From assembly GCA_010909165.1 (NCBI GenBank), contig MU008183.1:558001-622000 (forward strand): 64,000 nt of DNA, written 5' to 3'. The translations under genes were made by a program, and so were the position numbers. The notes below the pieces were generated by a model. The model was not told the origin of the DNA, did not search any database, and was given only the letters and a program-made list of their open reading frames with translations. The DNA is from Anthoceros angustus. Lineage: Eukaryota; Streptophyta; Anthocerotopsida; Anthocerotales; Anthocerotaceae. The stretch's first letter is position 1, and each line of letters begins with the position of its first letter. Shown one piece after another: positions 1 to 11,600 of this stretch.

Positions 1-1470
1 ACCAGAAGGGTTTGTTATAGATGTTGACAAGGTGTGCAAGCTTTTAAAAACACTATATGGCTTGAAGCAGTCTTCAAGAGCCTGGAACGAGACTTTTCAT
101 GCTCTACTCATTGAGCTAGGCTTCACTTGTTTAGCATCTGACACAAGTGTTTACATTTTACGTGACGGGGATGATTTCCTTATACTTACTGTTTACATAG
201 ACGATAATTTCTTATTCTGCACATCAGCAGCTTTAATGGAGAGAATCAAGAAGATCTTACTATCTCGGTTTGAGATGATAGATTTGGGGCAACTCTCCGT
301 TTCTCAGGGCAGCCAGTTTCACTTTCATGATGGGCATGTCATTGATATACACCAGGAACATTTCTTCAGGCAACTTCTCAAGAGATTTAATATGGAGGAT
401 TGTCGTCCAGTCTCCACTCCTATGTCTACAGGCGAGAAGCTCTCCAGAGAGCATTATTCTACAACTGTAGAAGAGAAGGAGTCTATGTCGAAGAAGCCCT
501 ACGGGCAGGCAGTGGGCTGCCTTATTTATATGGCAGCTTGGACTTGTTTGGATATCTCTCGAGCTGTTAGCGATGTCTCGCAGTTTTTGGAGAACCCTGG
601 TGAGGTGCACTGGGCAGCAGTCGAGCATATTTTTAGATACTTGAAGGGCACAGCTAGGTGGGGACTTCGTTATGCAAGACAACATGGAGAATTGCAACTG
701 ACATCATTTTGTGACGCTGACTGGGCAGGTGTCATGTCGTGTGATACTAATCTCTACACTTGGGTTCAGTGCTAATTAGTTTTAATTAATGCTAATCAAA
801 CACTAAACCCAAGTGCAGAGATTAGTATCACACGACATGACAGCTGTCGCACGAGGTAAGCACTTGAATTCATATAAGCACTTCCTCGACAAACAACCAA
901 GCAAAACAAATCTAATACGCAGATATATAGGTGCAAACCAATCCCCCCCTGATAATTGATAAACCCCTAAACCTATATATCTGCGTATTAGATTTGTTTT
1001 GCTTAGTTGTTTGTCGAGGAAGGGGTTATATGAATTCAAGTGCTTACCTCGTGCGACACAGGAGACCCAGATAGTCGACGTAGTGTTGCAGCTTATTGTA
1101 ACATGCTTGGTGGATCAGTGATTTCTTGGTCAAGTAAAAAGTTCATAACAATTTGCCTTTCATCCACCGAGGCAGGGTATGGAGCACTCTCTCAGGCTGC
1201 TAGGGAGATTATTTGAATACGGTCTTTTCTACGTGGACTTCAGCAACTTGGGCTTGGGGCTATGAGACTTTCGTGTGATAACCAGTTTGCGATTACAATT
1301 TCAAAGAACCTTGTTTTTCACGCCAGGAGTAAGCAGATTGAGATCACATACCATTTCATTTGCCAAGAGGTAGACACAGGTGAAGTGATAGTTGAGTATA
1401 TCCCAACTGGTGAGAACACAGTGGTTCTTTTAACTAAAGCTTAGCCCAAGTTACTACATCTGAAACATAG
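1..1470 (+). mobile_element. Ty1/copia pol 3' fragment (RT and RNase H), interrupted
   Basis: Degenerate 3' half of a copia polyprotein. Positions 32-728 encode reverse transcriptase with the LLKTLYGLKQSSRAWN signature, a YIDD active site (usually YVDD) and the start of RNase H (SFCDADWAG). RNase H resumes at 1062 (DPDSRRS, then SSTEAGYGALSQAAREI) and ends near 1443 with the usual HARSKQIEI and VEYIPTGEN motifs. A 333-bp insertion at 729-1061 splits the RNase H codons; removing it restores the reading frame across WAG/DP. A stop near 1215 (REII*IRSF) shows further decay. The 5' part (gag, protease, integrase) lies outside the window or is lost. Confidence 0.93.
729..1061. mobile_element. Double-palindrome insertion inside copia RNase H
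   Basis: The 333-bp insert is bounded by a possible 3-bp target duplication (CAG at 726-728 and 1059-1061). It consists of two adjacent hairpins. Hairpin 1 pairs about 730-771 with 801-842 (2 mismatches in 42). Hairpin 2 pairs about 845-938 with 970-1058. The hairpin 2 arm is the 90-bp module also found at 61138-61227 and 61774-61860. The hairpin 1 arm matches 61714-61765. In both places the module is followed by ACCAATCCCCC, which on the other strand looks like a polypurine tract next to an LTR start. I read the insert as a rearranged, folded piece of an LTR end rather than a standard element. Confidence 0.8.
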
Positions 1471-2012
1471 CCAGGCAACCGGATTGTGCGCTATTCCTCC
1501 AGCCTTAGAGGCTGAAACTGCACACTAGACCTATTCCTCAACATGTCCATTTTGGCAGATAATCTGTCTCTTGCATTGTCTTCTTCCGTTGCTCGAGGAG
1601 TGTTGCCATCTTCCTTGTTTCTTGCAAGATAGTTGTTTCGAACAATTTGTCACAGACCCTTTCAAGTGACAAGTGTCAACAGGACTTGGCTGAAGCCTCA
1701 AGTGGATGAAGCTTAACTTACATGTAAGATTTGTGTCTTCCGTAGAATAGGTATTTTCCCATTCCTCTTCCTCTGTAGTACAAGTGCTATGAGGGAGTAT
1801 GTCGTTCCTTCTGGACGTTTGTTGCTCGCAACAATGTTTCTGTCTTCCCACATTAGCTTCCTGACTCTCTATTGTAATTTTGTATTCGTAGTAATAGTCG
1901 GATTCTCCGTCTTCCTTGGGTAGAGCATGCTTCATGATGGCTTGGTACTCTTGCTTGGTCAATCATTTATGCTTTGTAGTATCACTTGGTGCGAATGATA
2001 CTTGTGGAGGAG

Positions 2013-2183
2013 TGTGCCAACTGGAACCTTGATTCTCAGGCGCCTAGCTGCTATTACCGTCTGAGCTTGCTCCTCATTTGTTTTGAACATGTCTATATAA
2101 GTAGCAGGGTGCTCACAGTAGGCCATGTGCTGTAACCACTGTCTTGGCGCGTCTATCAGACAGTGATGACATCTGTTAATCCA
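2013..2183 (+). mobile_element. Possible copia 3' LTR remnant
   Basis: A purine-rich GTGGAGGA (2004-2011) directly precedes a TG start at 2013, as in copia elements where the polypurine tract abuts the 3' LTR. A TATA-like TCTATATAA lies at 2092-2100 and a CA end could fall near 2183. There is no second LTR in the window to compare, so the boundaries are guesses. The stretch 1470-2004 between the RNase H end and this tract shows no recognisable gene. Confidence 0.35.
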
Positions 2184-3200
2184 AGTTCTAAATGGCCCCC
2201 ATGCCCTACATATATAGCCTATGGCTACCCTTTATCTCGCTATCATATTTCCTTTATCTCGATATCAGCCTGCTAGATACTATCTAAATATCTATGCTAT
2301 GAATATCCCAAATGAGCACCCAAAAGAGTGCCATATCGTCCAACTAGAAACCCTCATTGTAAACTGAATCTTAAAACTTGCCACATCAGCGAAACTTAGA
2401 CCAATTTACAACGGAGGTTTTTAGACATTGTAAAGATTGGGACATTTACAAAAGGGTTTTGTAAACACACCTCCACCCCCTCCTCCTTCCCTTCCCTTCC
2501 CTCGCCCCTCCCTAGTAGTGGCTGGGAGCTTCAGGCTTATCACAATCAGAGTGCTTGCTAAGTATGCATCCAGAATATGTACCAGCGTGCCAACAAGCGA
2601 GCTTCTACGTCCCCGTCCAACGTTCTATAACATATAACTATATTCCTCATTAATTACTTCATACGCCTGCATTTAATTACAGACATTAGATGGAGGGGTT
2701 AGGTTTTGCAAGTCCAAGGAGTGTTTTACTTCATGGGCCATAGCATATGTCCTATGACTAATCCGGAGAAAAATGTCCTTGGACTTTGACTTGAGGGGAA
2801 TCAAGTCCAAGGACGTTTTCTTCCTTGCCCTCAAGCTGTTTATCTAGGTTTATCATGATCTAAGGATTACCAATTTTTTATGTCCTTGGCTCTCACAAAT
2901 CCCAATACACCCTCCAGCCACAACTAAATATGCTGACGGCCCCTAGCTAGAAAAAATAAATTTAGGACTTCTCCTACCAGAACTTCCTAGCGTAAACCCT
3001 TATAAACTCTGAAACTCTATATGATTTGAGATCACCTAGTGGTTCAACTTGTGCAGTCTAGCTATCTTATCTCCACCGAGAAAGTTTATTATGGGAAACC
3101 TCCAGACATATGTCAGTACTCCTTAGGGAAAGAAGATTCCTTGTGGCAGTATTTGGGATTGTTGGAGACATTTTCTATTAAGAAAACTTCAAACAAATGA
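2184..3200. other. Intergenic, no gene seen
   Basis: AT-rich sequence between the copia remnant and the protease pseudogene. Short open frames exist, but none shows a recognisable motif or plausible splice structure. Confidence 0.5.
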
Positions 3201-3225
3201 AGGTCAACGCACACATAAATGGTCC

Positions 3226-4078
3226 TTGACCAATATGGGCAATATATTCTTATGTTCCAAGTGTGTCAGAATGTTTATATTTGTTGCAATAGAACTATGG
3301 GTTGACACTGACAGTGAAGATGTTTCCGATTGGAGAACTTTTGTAATTCCAAAAAACATCCACACATATGATAGCACTCCTCGAGCGGAGATGATTCCTT
3401 TTGACCATGTTTGGGATTGGAGAAAGATGAACATTTTACCTCCTGTCCGTGACCAGGGCAAGTGTGGCACATGCACCCTCTTTGCAATCTTCACTTCTAT
3501 TGGTGCTAGAATCTCTATTAAATATGGTACTCCTCCACTAGAACTGTCAGTGCAAGATTACATCGACAATTGGCAACCTAGGACCTGGAGGGACTTGCAA
3601 AAGTTGGCTTATCACAAACTAATGACAAATATAGATCTTAACAAGAAGATCCCTGAACATATGAGCATACTATGCAAGTATGGTGGAGATATTGCAGATA
3701 TAATGAAGTATGTGGAGAAACATGGAGTCGTTTTAGAGAAGAATTGTTCATACCATCCGAATGGAAGTCATCAAAATCCTCCCAACCAGCGCAATATATT
3801 GTTGCACAAGGTTGATTTCAAAGTCTTCAAGACTTGACGCCCAAAAATGAAAGAATTTGTGAGATACACACCGTAGTGGTATCTCTTTTTGTGTGTGAAG
3901 ATGGTGAGTTTGGCAACCATCCCACCATGAAGCTCAAAACCTTATTCGCACGTGGGCTCCAAAGGACGCAGATGAAATGCATACAGTGCTAATAGTAGGG
4001 TTTGATAACGATGCATGGATATTACGTAACAGCTGGGGTGAAACATGGGGTGATAATGGGTATTTCAGGGTCAACTGA
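3226..4078 (+). pseudogene. Papain-like (C1A) cysteine protease pseudogene
   Basis: Two blocks match a C1A peptidase. The first (3226-3837) contains WDWRKMNILPPVRDQGKCGT, with the active-site cysteine in GKCGTCTLFA around 3461-3480; family members usually have CGSCWAFA, so the Ser-Cys-Trp context is changed. The second (about 3982-4078) contains HTVLIVGFD with the catalytic His and [16 protein letters not shown] with the catalytic Asn. The blocks are in different frames, with stops between them (TGA at 3835, TAG near 3875) and no convincing splice pair. There is no signal peptide. It sits in a repeat-rich island, consistent with a decayed copy. A rapidly evolving gene with an unrecognised intron is less likely. 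Confidence 0.8.
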
Positions 4079-4479
4079 TAGTGCATCTGGAATCTATGAC
4101 CATGCATGTATACCTATTATTTAGGATTACGCTTATAAAAGATATAAAATTTACTTATGGGAATATTCAAGGTGAAGAATCTCCTAAAGGCTTAAGATTT
4201 TAGAATAGTGTAGCTTTAAACTAGTTTAGTCATTTCTTATCAGAAGGTCACCAGATCACGTGCCTTGTTGTTTGCAGGGCATATCAGAGAAAAAAGAGGA
4301 GCGGTCTCTATTCATTTTGGCGTTCCTCGAAGTATGCATCTGCACCAACGCAGACATGCGCAAAATCGCAAGGCCAGTTGTGCAATTAATAATGATAGCA
4401 TGTACGAAATGGGTTCTTTCCAAAAATAGACTCTCTTTTTCTTTCAGTACGCCATACCATCATAAAGCAACTCTATGAA

Positions 4480-4640
4480 CCCAAGTATAAATAAATAAAT
4501 TTTATTCTTTTAAATTAAAATTTTATTTATTTACAAATAATAATAACTTTATCATAAGTATAAATAAATATATGAGTAAATTTATTATTTAAAATTAAAT
4601 TCTAATAATTTACAGATAATAATACCTATATCATAAGTCC
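4480..4640. repeat. Imperfect tandem duplication, about 78 bp, AT-rich
   Basis: Two adjacent copies begin AAGTATAAATAAAT (4483 and 4555) and end near ACAAATAATAATA..ATCAT / ACAGATAATAATA..ATCAT. They are diverged and no coding potential is seen. Confidence 0.7.
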
Positions 4641-4944
4641 AATGTTTTCGAAGAATCACTGGGCCATTGGCACCATAGTTTGCTTGGGATATACATCAAC
4701 TAATCTAAACGCTGCTCGCCATTCTAGTGGAGTGCGCAATGGTCTTAGTGCTCTCCACAACAAACCCCCTTATCTTGACCTCAGCAGGCCTTGCACCCCT
4801 GCTGATTCAATTTTGAGCTACGGCCATGGCTTCGATGGTGGCTTCATCCGCCATGGCGGCACTCGCTACATTTATGGTTGCTTCTCGAGCACCATCTTCT
4901 GAGGCCTTTAGCGAGCACGCCTTAAGTCGTCGGCCTCATTGAGG

Positions 4945-5009
4945 TGATCCTGCTATAAAAGACAATGTCGAGTTTGACAAGCTCAGCATTGTCTTCTGCA
5001 ATAGGATCA
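4945..5009. repeat. Symmetrical 65-bp inverted repeat
   Basis: TGATCCT (4945-4951), an 8-nt spacer, AGACAATG (4960-4967), a 19-nt loop, CATTGTCT (4987-4994), an 8-nt spacer and AGGATCA (5003-5009). Arms and spacers are exactly mirrored, so the sequence can fold into a 23-nt-arm hairpin with an unpaired internal section. Nothing recognisable flanks it between 4640 and 5546. Confidence 0.75.
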
Positions 5010-5546
5010 CTAACTTCAGCTTTAGAACCGTAGGAACATCAACCGTGCAAAGTGCATGCAAGGGAGCTTGTAAGCAGACACAGTTATAAAAATAGCATAG
5101 CGCTCTATTGCAGCTTACATCTACTTGCAAATCTCCTGTCTTCCTCTAATCTTGTGGTCTTCATCTGCGCCTCTAGATAGCTTTGCCAGAGTCTTGCTCT
5201 CATTGCTGCATAATCGAGATGCCCAATTCTCGAGGTGTAGAATGTATTCACTGTGGTAGGCAATGGGTGCCTGCACATAGGCGTAATGATGGTTTTGTGC
5301 AATCTTAGTTATCTGTATGAAGAGGGAGAAGCCCACGAGGAACATGCATGAATCGTTCGCCGTGTGTCTGATTATTTCTCCTAAGAGGGAGTAAAGGAAA
5401 CCCAACCTTGATTCCCCGGTCATCAATGAGGTCTAGTTTCGTAATCAGTTCAATTGTTATCGAACAACAACCGTTTGTCCTTTGTACATAAACCACTTAT
5501 CTGAATTTTGTAACTGTCCGCTCTTTTTCATGCTTGCCTCGTTCCC

Positions 5547-6128
5547 GTGCGTTCGTCGAGCACTCACTCAATGCATTCCAGATTGCTTTATGGATTGTTT
5601 TACAGGAGAAGTGGGCACAAAAGTTTGACCCTTACAGGCTTTACAGATGCTGACTGGGCCTTGGATTCGAATTTGCGAAAAAGTTTGAGCACATACTGTT
5701 TTGTGTTGGCATCTGCTGCTGTAAATTGGAGTTGCAAGAAACAATCTTCGATCGCCCTCTCATCCACAGAGGTTGAATATAAGTCCCTTACAAATGCCTC
5801 TAAAGAAATTGAGTGGGAACGTAGTTCTCTACATGACTTAGGCCAACGTCAGGATGCCCCTATCTCACTTCTGTGCGATAATATGTCTGCCCTGGCCTTG
5901 GTAGCGAACCCAAAGTTTCACACCAGGATCAAACATATAGAGATACAACACTATTACATAAGAGATGTGGGGGAAAAAAGTGTGATCAAAGTTGGCAATG
6001 TCGGGACAAATGACGACACCGCCGATATCCTCATCAAGGGTCTGTTAAAACAAAAACACTATCACCATATGAGAGGACTGGGATTAGAAGACTTCGCAGC
6101 GTATTTCAAACAGCCAACGAAACCTTAG
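5547..6128 (+). mobile_element. Ty1/copia RNase H terminal fragment
   Basis: An open frame from about 5613 encodes a copia RNase H: GFTDADWALDSNLRKSLSTY, then WSCKKQSSIALSSTEVEYKS, LLCDNMSALALVANPKFHTR and HIEIQHYYIRD, followed by the usual C-terminal ADILIKGL segment and a stop at 6126-6128. The fragment is truncated at its 5' side. A G-rich stretch near 6150-6170 could be its polypurine tract. It is more intact than the copia copy at 1-1470 and differs in sequence, so it is a separate insertion. Confidence 0.9.
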
Positions 6129-8613
6129 GTCAATGACTTATCTGGGTGTGTGGCGGGAGAGGGGGTGGGATTTTTACATCCCGATTTGGTTGCCTAAGCA
6201 ACCAAGTTTGAGGTGCAGAGTTACTAGCACTCCCTCATCTCCCTGCAACCAGGTCACCTTTTCGTGCATGAAAAACTTTTGATTAGTTGTGCTGCACAAG
6301 AGGATAAGATGGCATATCAGAAATACGTAGCGGAGCAGGGCTGGATGAAGTTACCTTAGTATGTAATCAGCTTGTTTTTGTCTCTCCATCTCATATCGTA
6401 GGTTTCACGTCTTGCTGCTCATATGACGTCGGCAGCACACCTCCAGCAGCCAGTAGTAGCTCAAGCTCTGCAATTTTCTCCATGGTTGTTCTTAGCTTGG
6501 CAGCCAGAATTGGAGCAGCTAGCTCTGAATAATGGAGGCCTTGCTCCTCCTGAGCTTCCCTTTCCTCTTTTGGAGCTTGGGCAGTTCTTGGATAAGGTTC
6601 TGTGCTGACTGGGAAACTGTTCATTCTTTTGGCCAGCTCGCCTAGTGTCGTGCATCTCTCCCATGGCAGAGTTACCTTGGTCCCCTCCGGCATCCTCACG
6701 CACTTCCTCTTGACATACTCCAGGGGGTAGTCATACGCTGTGCATCTCTGTGTCCTCATAGTGGTGATGCGGCAGTGCACACCGAAGCTCAGGAGTTGTA
6801 CAGTAAGAAGACTGAGAGAGATGGCATCGTCGAGACGGAGCGTAACAGCGAGAGTGGCTATGACCAGCATTAGGTCCTATGCTCGAGGGACGCCGCTGGT
6901 ACTGATGGAGCGTAAGAGTTCCTCGCGATCTGAACATCACTTAAGCATACGTTAGCATAACCTACAGTTGCTTTAGAGGGAGTGTTGGAGATAAAGCCAA
7001 CCTTAAGTTAAGCAATCATAATCTAGGGTTAAGTGAAGCGTTACTAGTGCAAGTATAAAAGGACACATAAGTACACATTTTTGGATGATTGTTATTTTGT
7101 TATTGAGCTTTATGTTCGCTAACGAGGTCTCGTTTTTTCCTCAAGAACTAAATATCAATTGTCAATGACGAATCAACTGCTAAACAGATTCATCAACTAG
7201 ATCAAAAGTACTTTATCCGTAGCTTAGTTGACGAGATCAAGTAGTTTATTGCTCAAGTTGCGAGAAATATCATCTTCAAATAGTTGAGTAGCAAGTTAGC
7301 TAGAAAGTTGTAGAAGCTCTCTTGACGTATGTTTGCAAACTTGGACGCAAAACAAGCCAATAGTCACGTTTTTTTCAACGTCAGCCAAACATCGAGTAAA
7401 ACATCACATTTTCTAGAATCAAGACCATCCCAACTCACGTGAACAATTGTGAAAGTAGGACTTAGGTAGTCTAGTGAAACTTGCGTGCCAAAACTTGGGC
7501 CTAGTCTAATAAAACTTGCACAAACATGTCAGCAATTCCACGAGAAAGTAAGTGGCAAGGTTATCCAACTTGTTACCCTATTCAATGAATCTCATCTTTT
7601 CTAGGATAGAAGCACTCATTAAGAGCATAAAACCTCGCTGTGGAAACCAAATTTTGCAAGTGTCACAAAATGCACATATCATAATGCGCACGGCCGTCGC
7701 CTATCCGTGGCCAAGAAGTAAAAAAATCCAAAGTCCGCAAACGAGAAATGTTTCCAGCGAAGAAGTAAATCGACACAGTCGACTAGGGCATGGACTAAAT
7801 CTTCAAACAAAGTCATGATAGGCATTGATAGCGCAGCCTTCCATACCACTTGGGATCCACCTTTAAGCCAACATGTACATACATGTCCGTTTCTTCCATG
7901 GCATGCCGAGACCGTCCGCCCCACCGTTTGGTTCCACCGTCGGCCACCGGGTGTAGGCTACACCGTGTAGCCCAGGCCGTGCACCGGCTAAATCTGGAGC
8001 TGCATAAATTTAAAAAGGATCGTCCGCGCTGGTGGGTGGAGTGGTATTTCGATAAGAATATGGGGGACCTCGATAACGTCTCGGATGACATACTTTCAGA
8101 TCTGACCTCGTTTTGCTTGTCTCCCGGAACCCGCCATCCCCCGTGCCTCGGCAACTTGTACCTCCACAAAGTGACCCACATTTTCTCTCTCCACAAATCG
8201 ACCCACATTTTCCATCCCCACGAGATATGCAGGAAATTGGGAAATGGGATTCCTCTTCGACTGCACCAGCGCCTGGACCAGGGACTACAATACAGAACCA
8301 CTTTCAGCGACTACCTAGTGGGGACAAGCTCCCTGGGTCGTGAGCCGTGACTTCGGTTTGCGATGTAAGAGGAACATCCCATGGCCGTCAGAGTGACGTC
8401 AAGTATGTCACCACTCCACAACTGTTGCTCGCAGCCTGCAGCCTGCTGGGTTCTGAACTTTTGCGTTCTTGAACAGGTATGCAGGGCTGGTCCTGGTAAC
8501 AGATCCTTGGGTGTTTTTTCAGTGTTGGTTTTGTCTCCACCTTTCACCTCCTTGGGTTCCCTGTCTGTGCCAAGGGTGCCTGCACAGCTCAATGCTTACC
8601 ACGGATGAGGCAG
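6129..8613. other. Intergenic, no supported gene
   Basis: About 2.5 kb between the copia fragment and the 3' end of the channel gene. A 159-codon minus-strand frame (6391-6870) and a 166-codon plus-strand frame (7850-8350) are open but show no family motif. The left part is AT-rich; GC rises after about 7850. Confidence 0.5.
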
Positions 8614-11600
8614 TTATCTGGCTGGCCGTGTCAGGACGATTAGTTCGTCACCTTTGTTCCAGATCAGGGTTTCGCTCTTGTTGGGGGGATTGAGCACCCA
8701 CTCACCGCCATTTTCAGCACACTTGTGCGCTATGACAATCTCCCCGTTCTGCAGGGCCCGAGATTGTAGCTCCCAGAAGTTGAGACCCTCTCCATAGTCC
8801 GCATATGTACCCACCTCGTGCAGCAGCATGTTGCTGCCGGAATCACTCACAACCTCATCCAGAACAGCACCCACGTCCGCGTCTTCAGCCAAATGCGCTA
8901 GCACCATGGCCTGGAGCTCTTCGGGGACGATGGAGTTTATCTTCCACGTGTCCTGCACCCTCTGAAGAACATCGTCCTGTGCTGCTGCCTGCTCTGCGAC
9001 TATCACGTTATTTCTCCGTCCTCGTTGAACCTGCAACCATCAATAGAGTCATCCTTGTGACTGTGGATGAAATGTGCGACGCTGGTTGGTAAAATGTGCC
9101 TGGCATGCTAGGAACGGTGGAGACCTGTATGTGTCTCACAAGCAGGGCGGTGATGCCTGTGTTGAAGCCTAATTCCTTTTTGTTGCTACCGAGTATGATG
9201 GTTTTGTCATACGTTTCAAGGGGCAACTCCTCCAACAGCTGTCTTGATTGAGGGTCTCCGAATTCTGCAAGAGACTAGTGCCATCCGTCATGGAGCACAC
9301 AAGAAAAAGAGTAAACAACCTTGGGGCTTCTTACTGTGCACAAGCTTGATGTTTTGCAGGGGGCTGCCGGATTTCAGCTCCTTGTTCCGAGCCTCCATAT
9401 CCACCTCTGCAAGAATTGTGACCTCGCTTCCTATCACGTCATGACCACGTGACAATCAAACTTAGAGCAGGGTTGGACAAGAGACGGGGAGAGCAACGCA
9501 GTGATCCAAGAACATGAAGTAAGTCTCACCTCTTGATACAGAAGAGTCCACGTGCCGAAGAACATCCTTCAGGTCATGTCTCCAACCAGAAATGAAGATT
9601 TTCAAGACGGGCTTGTTTTGTTTCTGGAAGGCTGTAGGGATAACATTCTCAAAAGGCTCGTGGGACACGCCGGGCTGGTAGCTGTCATCGTCTTCTGAGA
9701 TTACCAAGATCTTATCACCTTCCTTCACAGCAGAAACGTTCAAACCCACAGATATCTCTTCAGCCTTGTCATTGACATGGCTTCACACAAGTTTCAAACA
9801 AGATTAACGCTTACCTCTATAATAGTGTCTGGCGGGGGATTCACGAGAGTGAACTTGCCCCGCTGTCCTTTTCCTGATCCCTTCCTCAATCCACAAGGAA
9901 TAGCGTCTTCGAAGAGATACATTATTTCTTCAAATCTCTTACCCACAAGTTCAGGCCTGCTCACCGCAGCATAGAGCATGGATTAAGAGACAGAACTTCG
10001 AAACTAAATTCAGAACGGAGAGTGACATGATCCAGACCAGGGTTTGAAGCGAAACTCTGAGCCTTCAAAGAGGAGGAGCTCTTTAGCAACTGCGGCTGTT
10101 CCAGGCTGGAAGGCTCGGTCCACCATCATCCGGAGCACTATGTCCTCCGTTGCTACAGGCACCAATTTCCGCAACCTGGCCATCTCAAGTATGGGTGCAC
10201 TGCTAGTCATTATCTGAATAAAGATAGTAGCTTGTCAGAAAGTGAACACCAGAGTGCACACAACTCTACCTTTCTGTCGTGCTCGCAGGCTCTGGACCAG
10301 AAGTTGTAGAAACGGTGGAATTTGGCCTTCGAGTTCTATCGGTCTCAGCTGCACAAGTAAGGGCAGTCGAAAGCATATCCTTCATGAGCTTCACACTGTC
10401 TAACTGAGCCAGTTCAGCCACAATATCTCCTCGCATCTCCGAGAGATAACAGAGTACAAGGCAAGTTTGGAGAACCTGCACTTCCAAATATAAGCCTGGA
10501 TGTGAGCATCAGTTTCTAGATTTGTTGAGAGGCACTTAGACGAAACACGACATTTCGTTTGGTTTCTTCAACCTGAGCATCTGCTTCGAGGGGCTGTAAC
10601 CCATCGGGAGACAACACTATAATCGCACGTGCCATAGACGCAGAGCAAAGCTTCAGGTCCTCTGAAGCTGTAGGCCTACCCTTCCTTGTCACGACCTACA
10701 GCAGGAGAAACCTTCATGCTGAGGAGTCCACAGAGCTGTGCAGGTCTACAATAGCGAGTGCAGCAGATATTCTTACCTTGGATCCAGAACGCTCTACTAC
10801 TGGCAGAGCTTGCAACAACTCCTCATCCATCCGTTCTTTTTCTTCGTGGCCCAGGACAACTATGCTTCTTTTGGGGCCCCGTGACTTGTTTGCCTCTGTC
10901 AACTCCTTGACAAGCGGAATTGTCTTAGGCGTCCATCCTGGATGCAGTGTTGTGGACAATGTCAGAATCACTCCGTCATCTGCAACGCGCTTCTTACAGG
11001 TGGCCAGCCTGCTCACCGACTATTAAGGTGTGGTTCTCTTCGATAACTGGGGTGCCTCCTTTCTGCAGCTGATCAACCTTGCTACTCACAGCATCACTCA
11101 TCAACCCGACTAACAACGCAAAGAAAAGCATTCCTCCCATTGTCAAGGGAACTGCCACCAGCCGTCTTCTGACAGTGTTCTGCAAAATGGGGTACAAGGA
11201 AACAAGGCCCGATGTTCATACAGCCTGTTCAAAAACCGCGTAGGTTCAGCACAGAGAGGGAGGAGCAAGCACATGGAGGAGGTCCATACCTCGCCAGCAT
11301 GTGTCCCTGGATCAGCAACAAATGTCCATGCTGCCCACACGGATTCTGGCAACTCGGCATCTGGGTCATCCGAAACTGCAGCTCGATAATACAAAACCCC
11401 TGCAACAAAACGAAGTGGGGTGAGCCCCCAATTCTCGTCGGTCCTGGGGCAATGTTGTCATCACACAAAGGATCACACCTAGGCACATACCTCCAATGGT
11501 TGTCATAATTGCAGTGATTGCAAGAAGGATAACAGCCTGTCACGAACAGCATCACACAAAGAAGCTCAAGATGGTGAATCACCAGGCACTCTCTCTCTTC

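Noticed and set aside
6391-6870. 159-codon minus-strand frame (LPWERCTTLGELAKRMNSF)
   Set aside because: No recognised domain, no splice or promoter support, and it lies among copia debris; it could be a fragment of something but I cannot support a call.
7850-8350. 166-codon plus-strand frame
   Set aside because: Composition and periodic ACCCACATTTT stretches look non-coding and there are no motifs.
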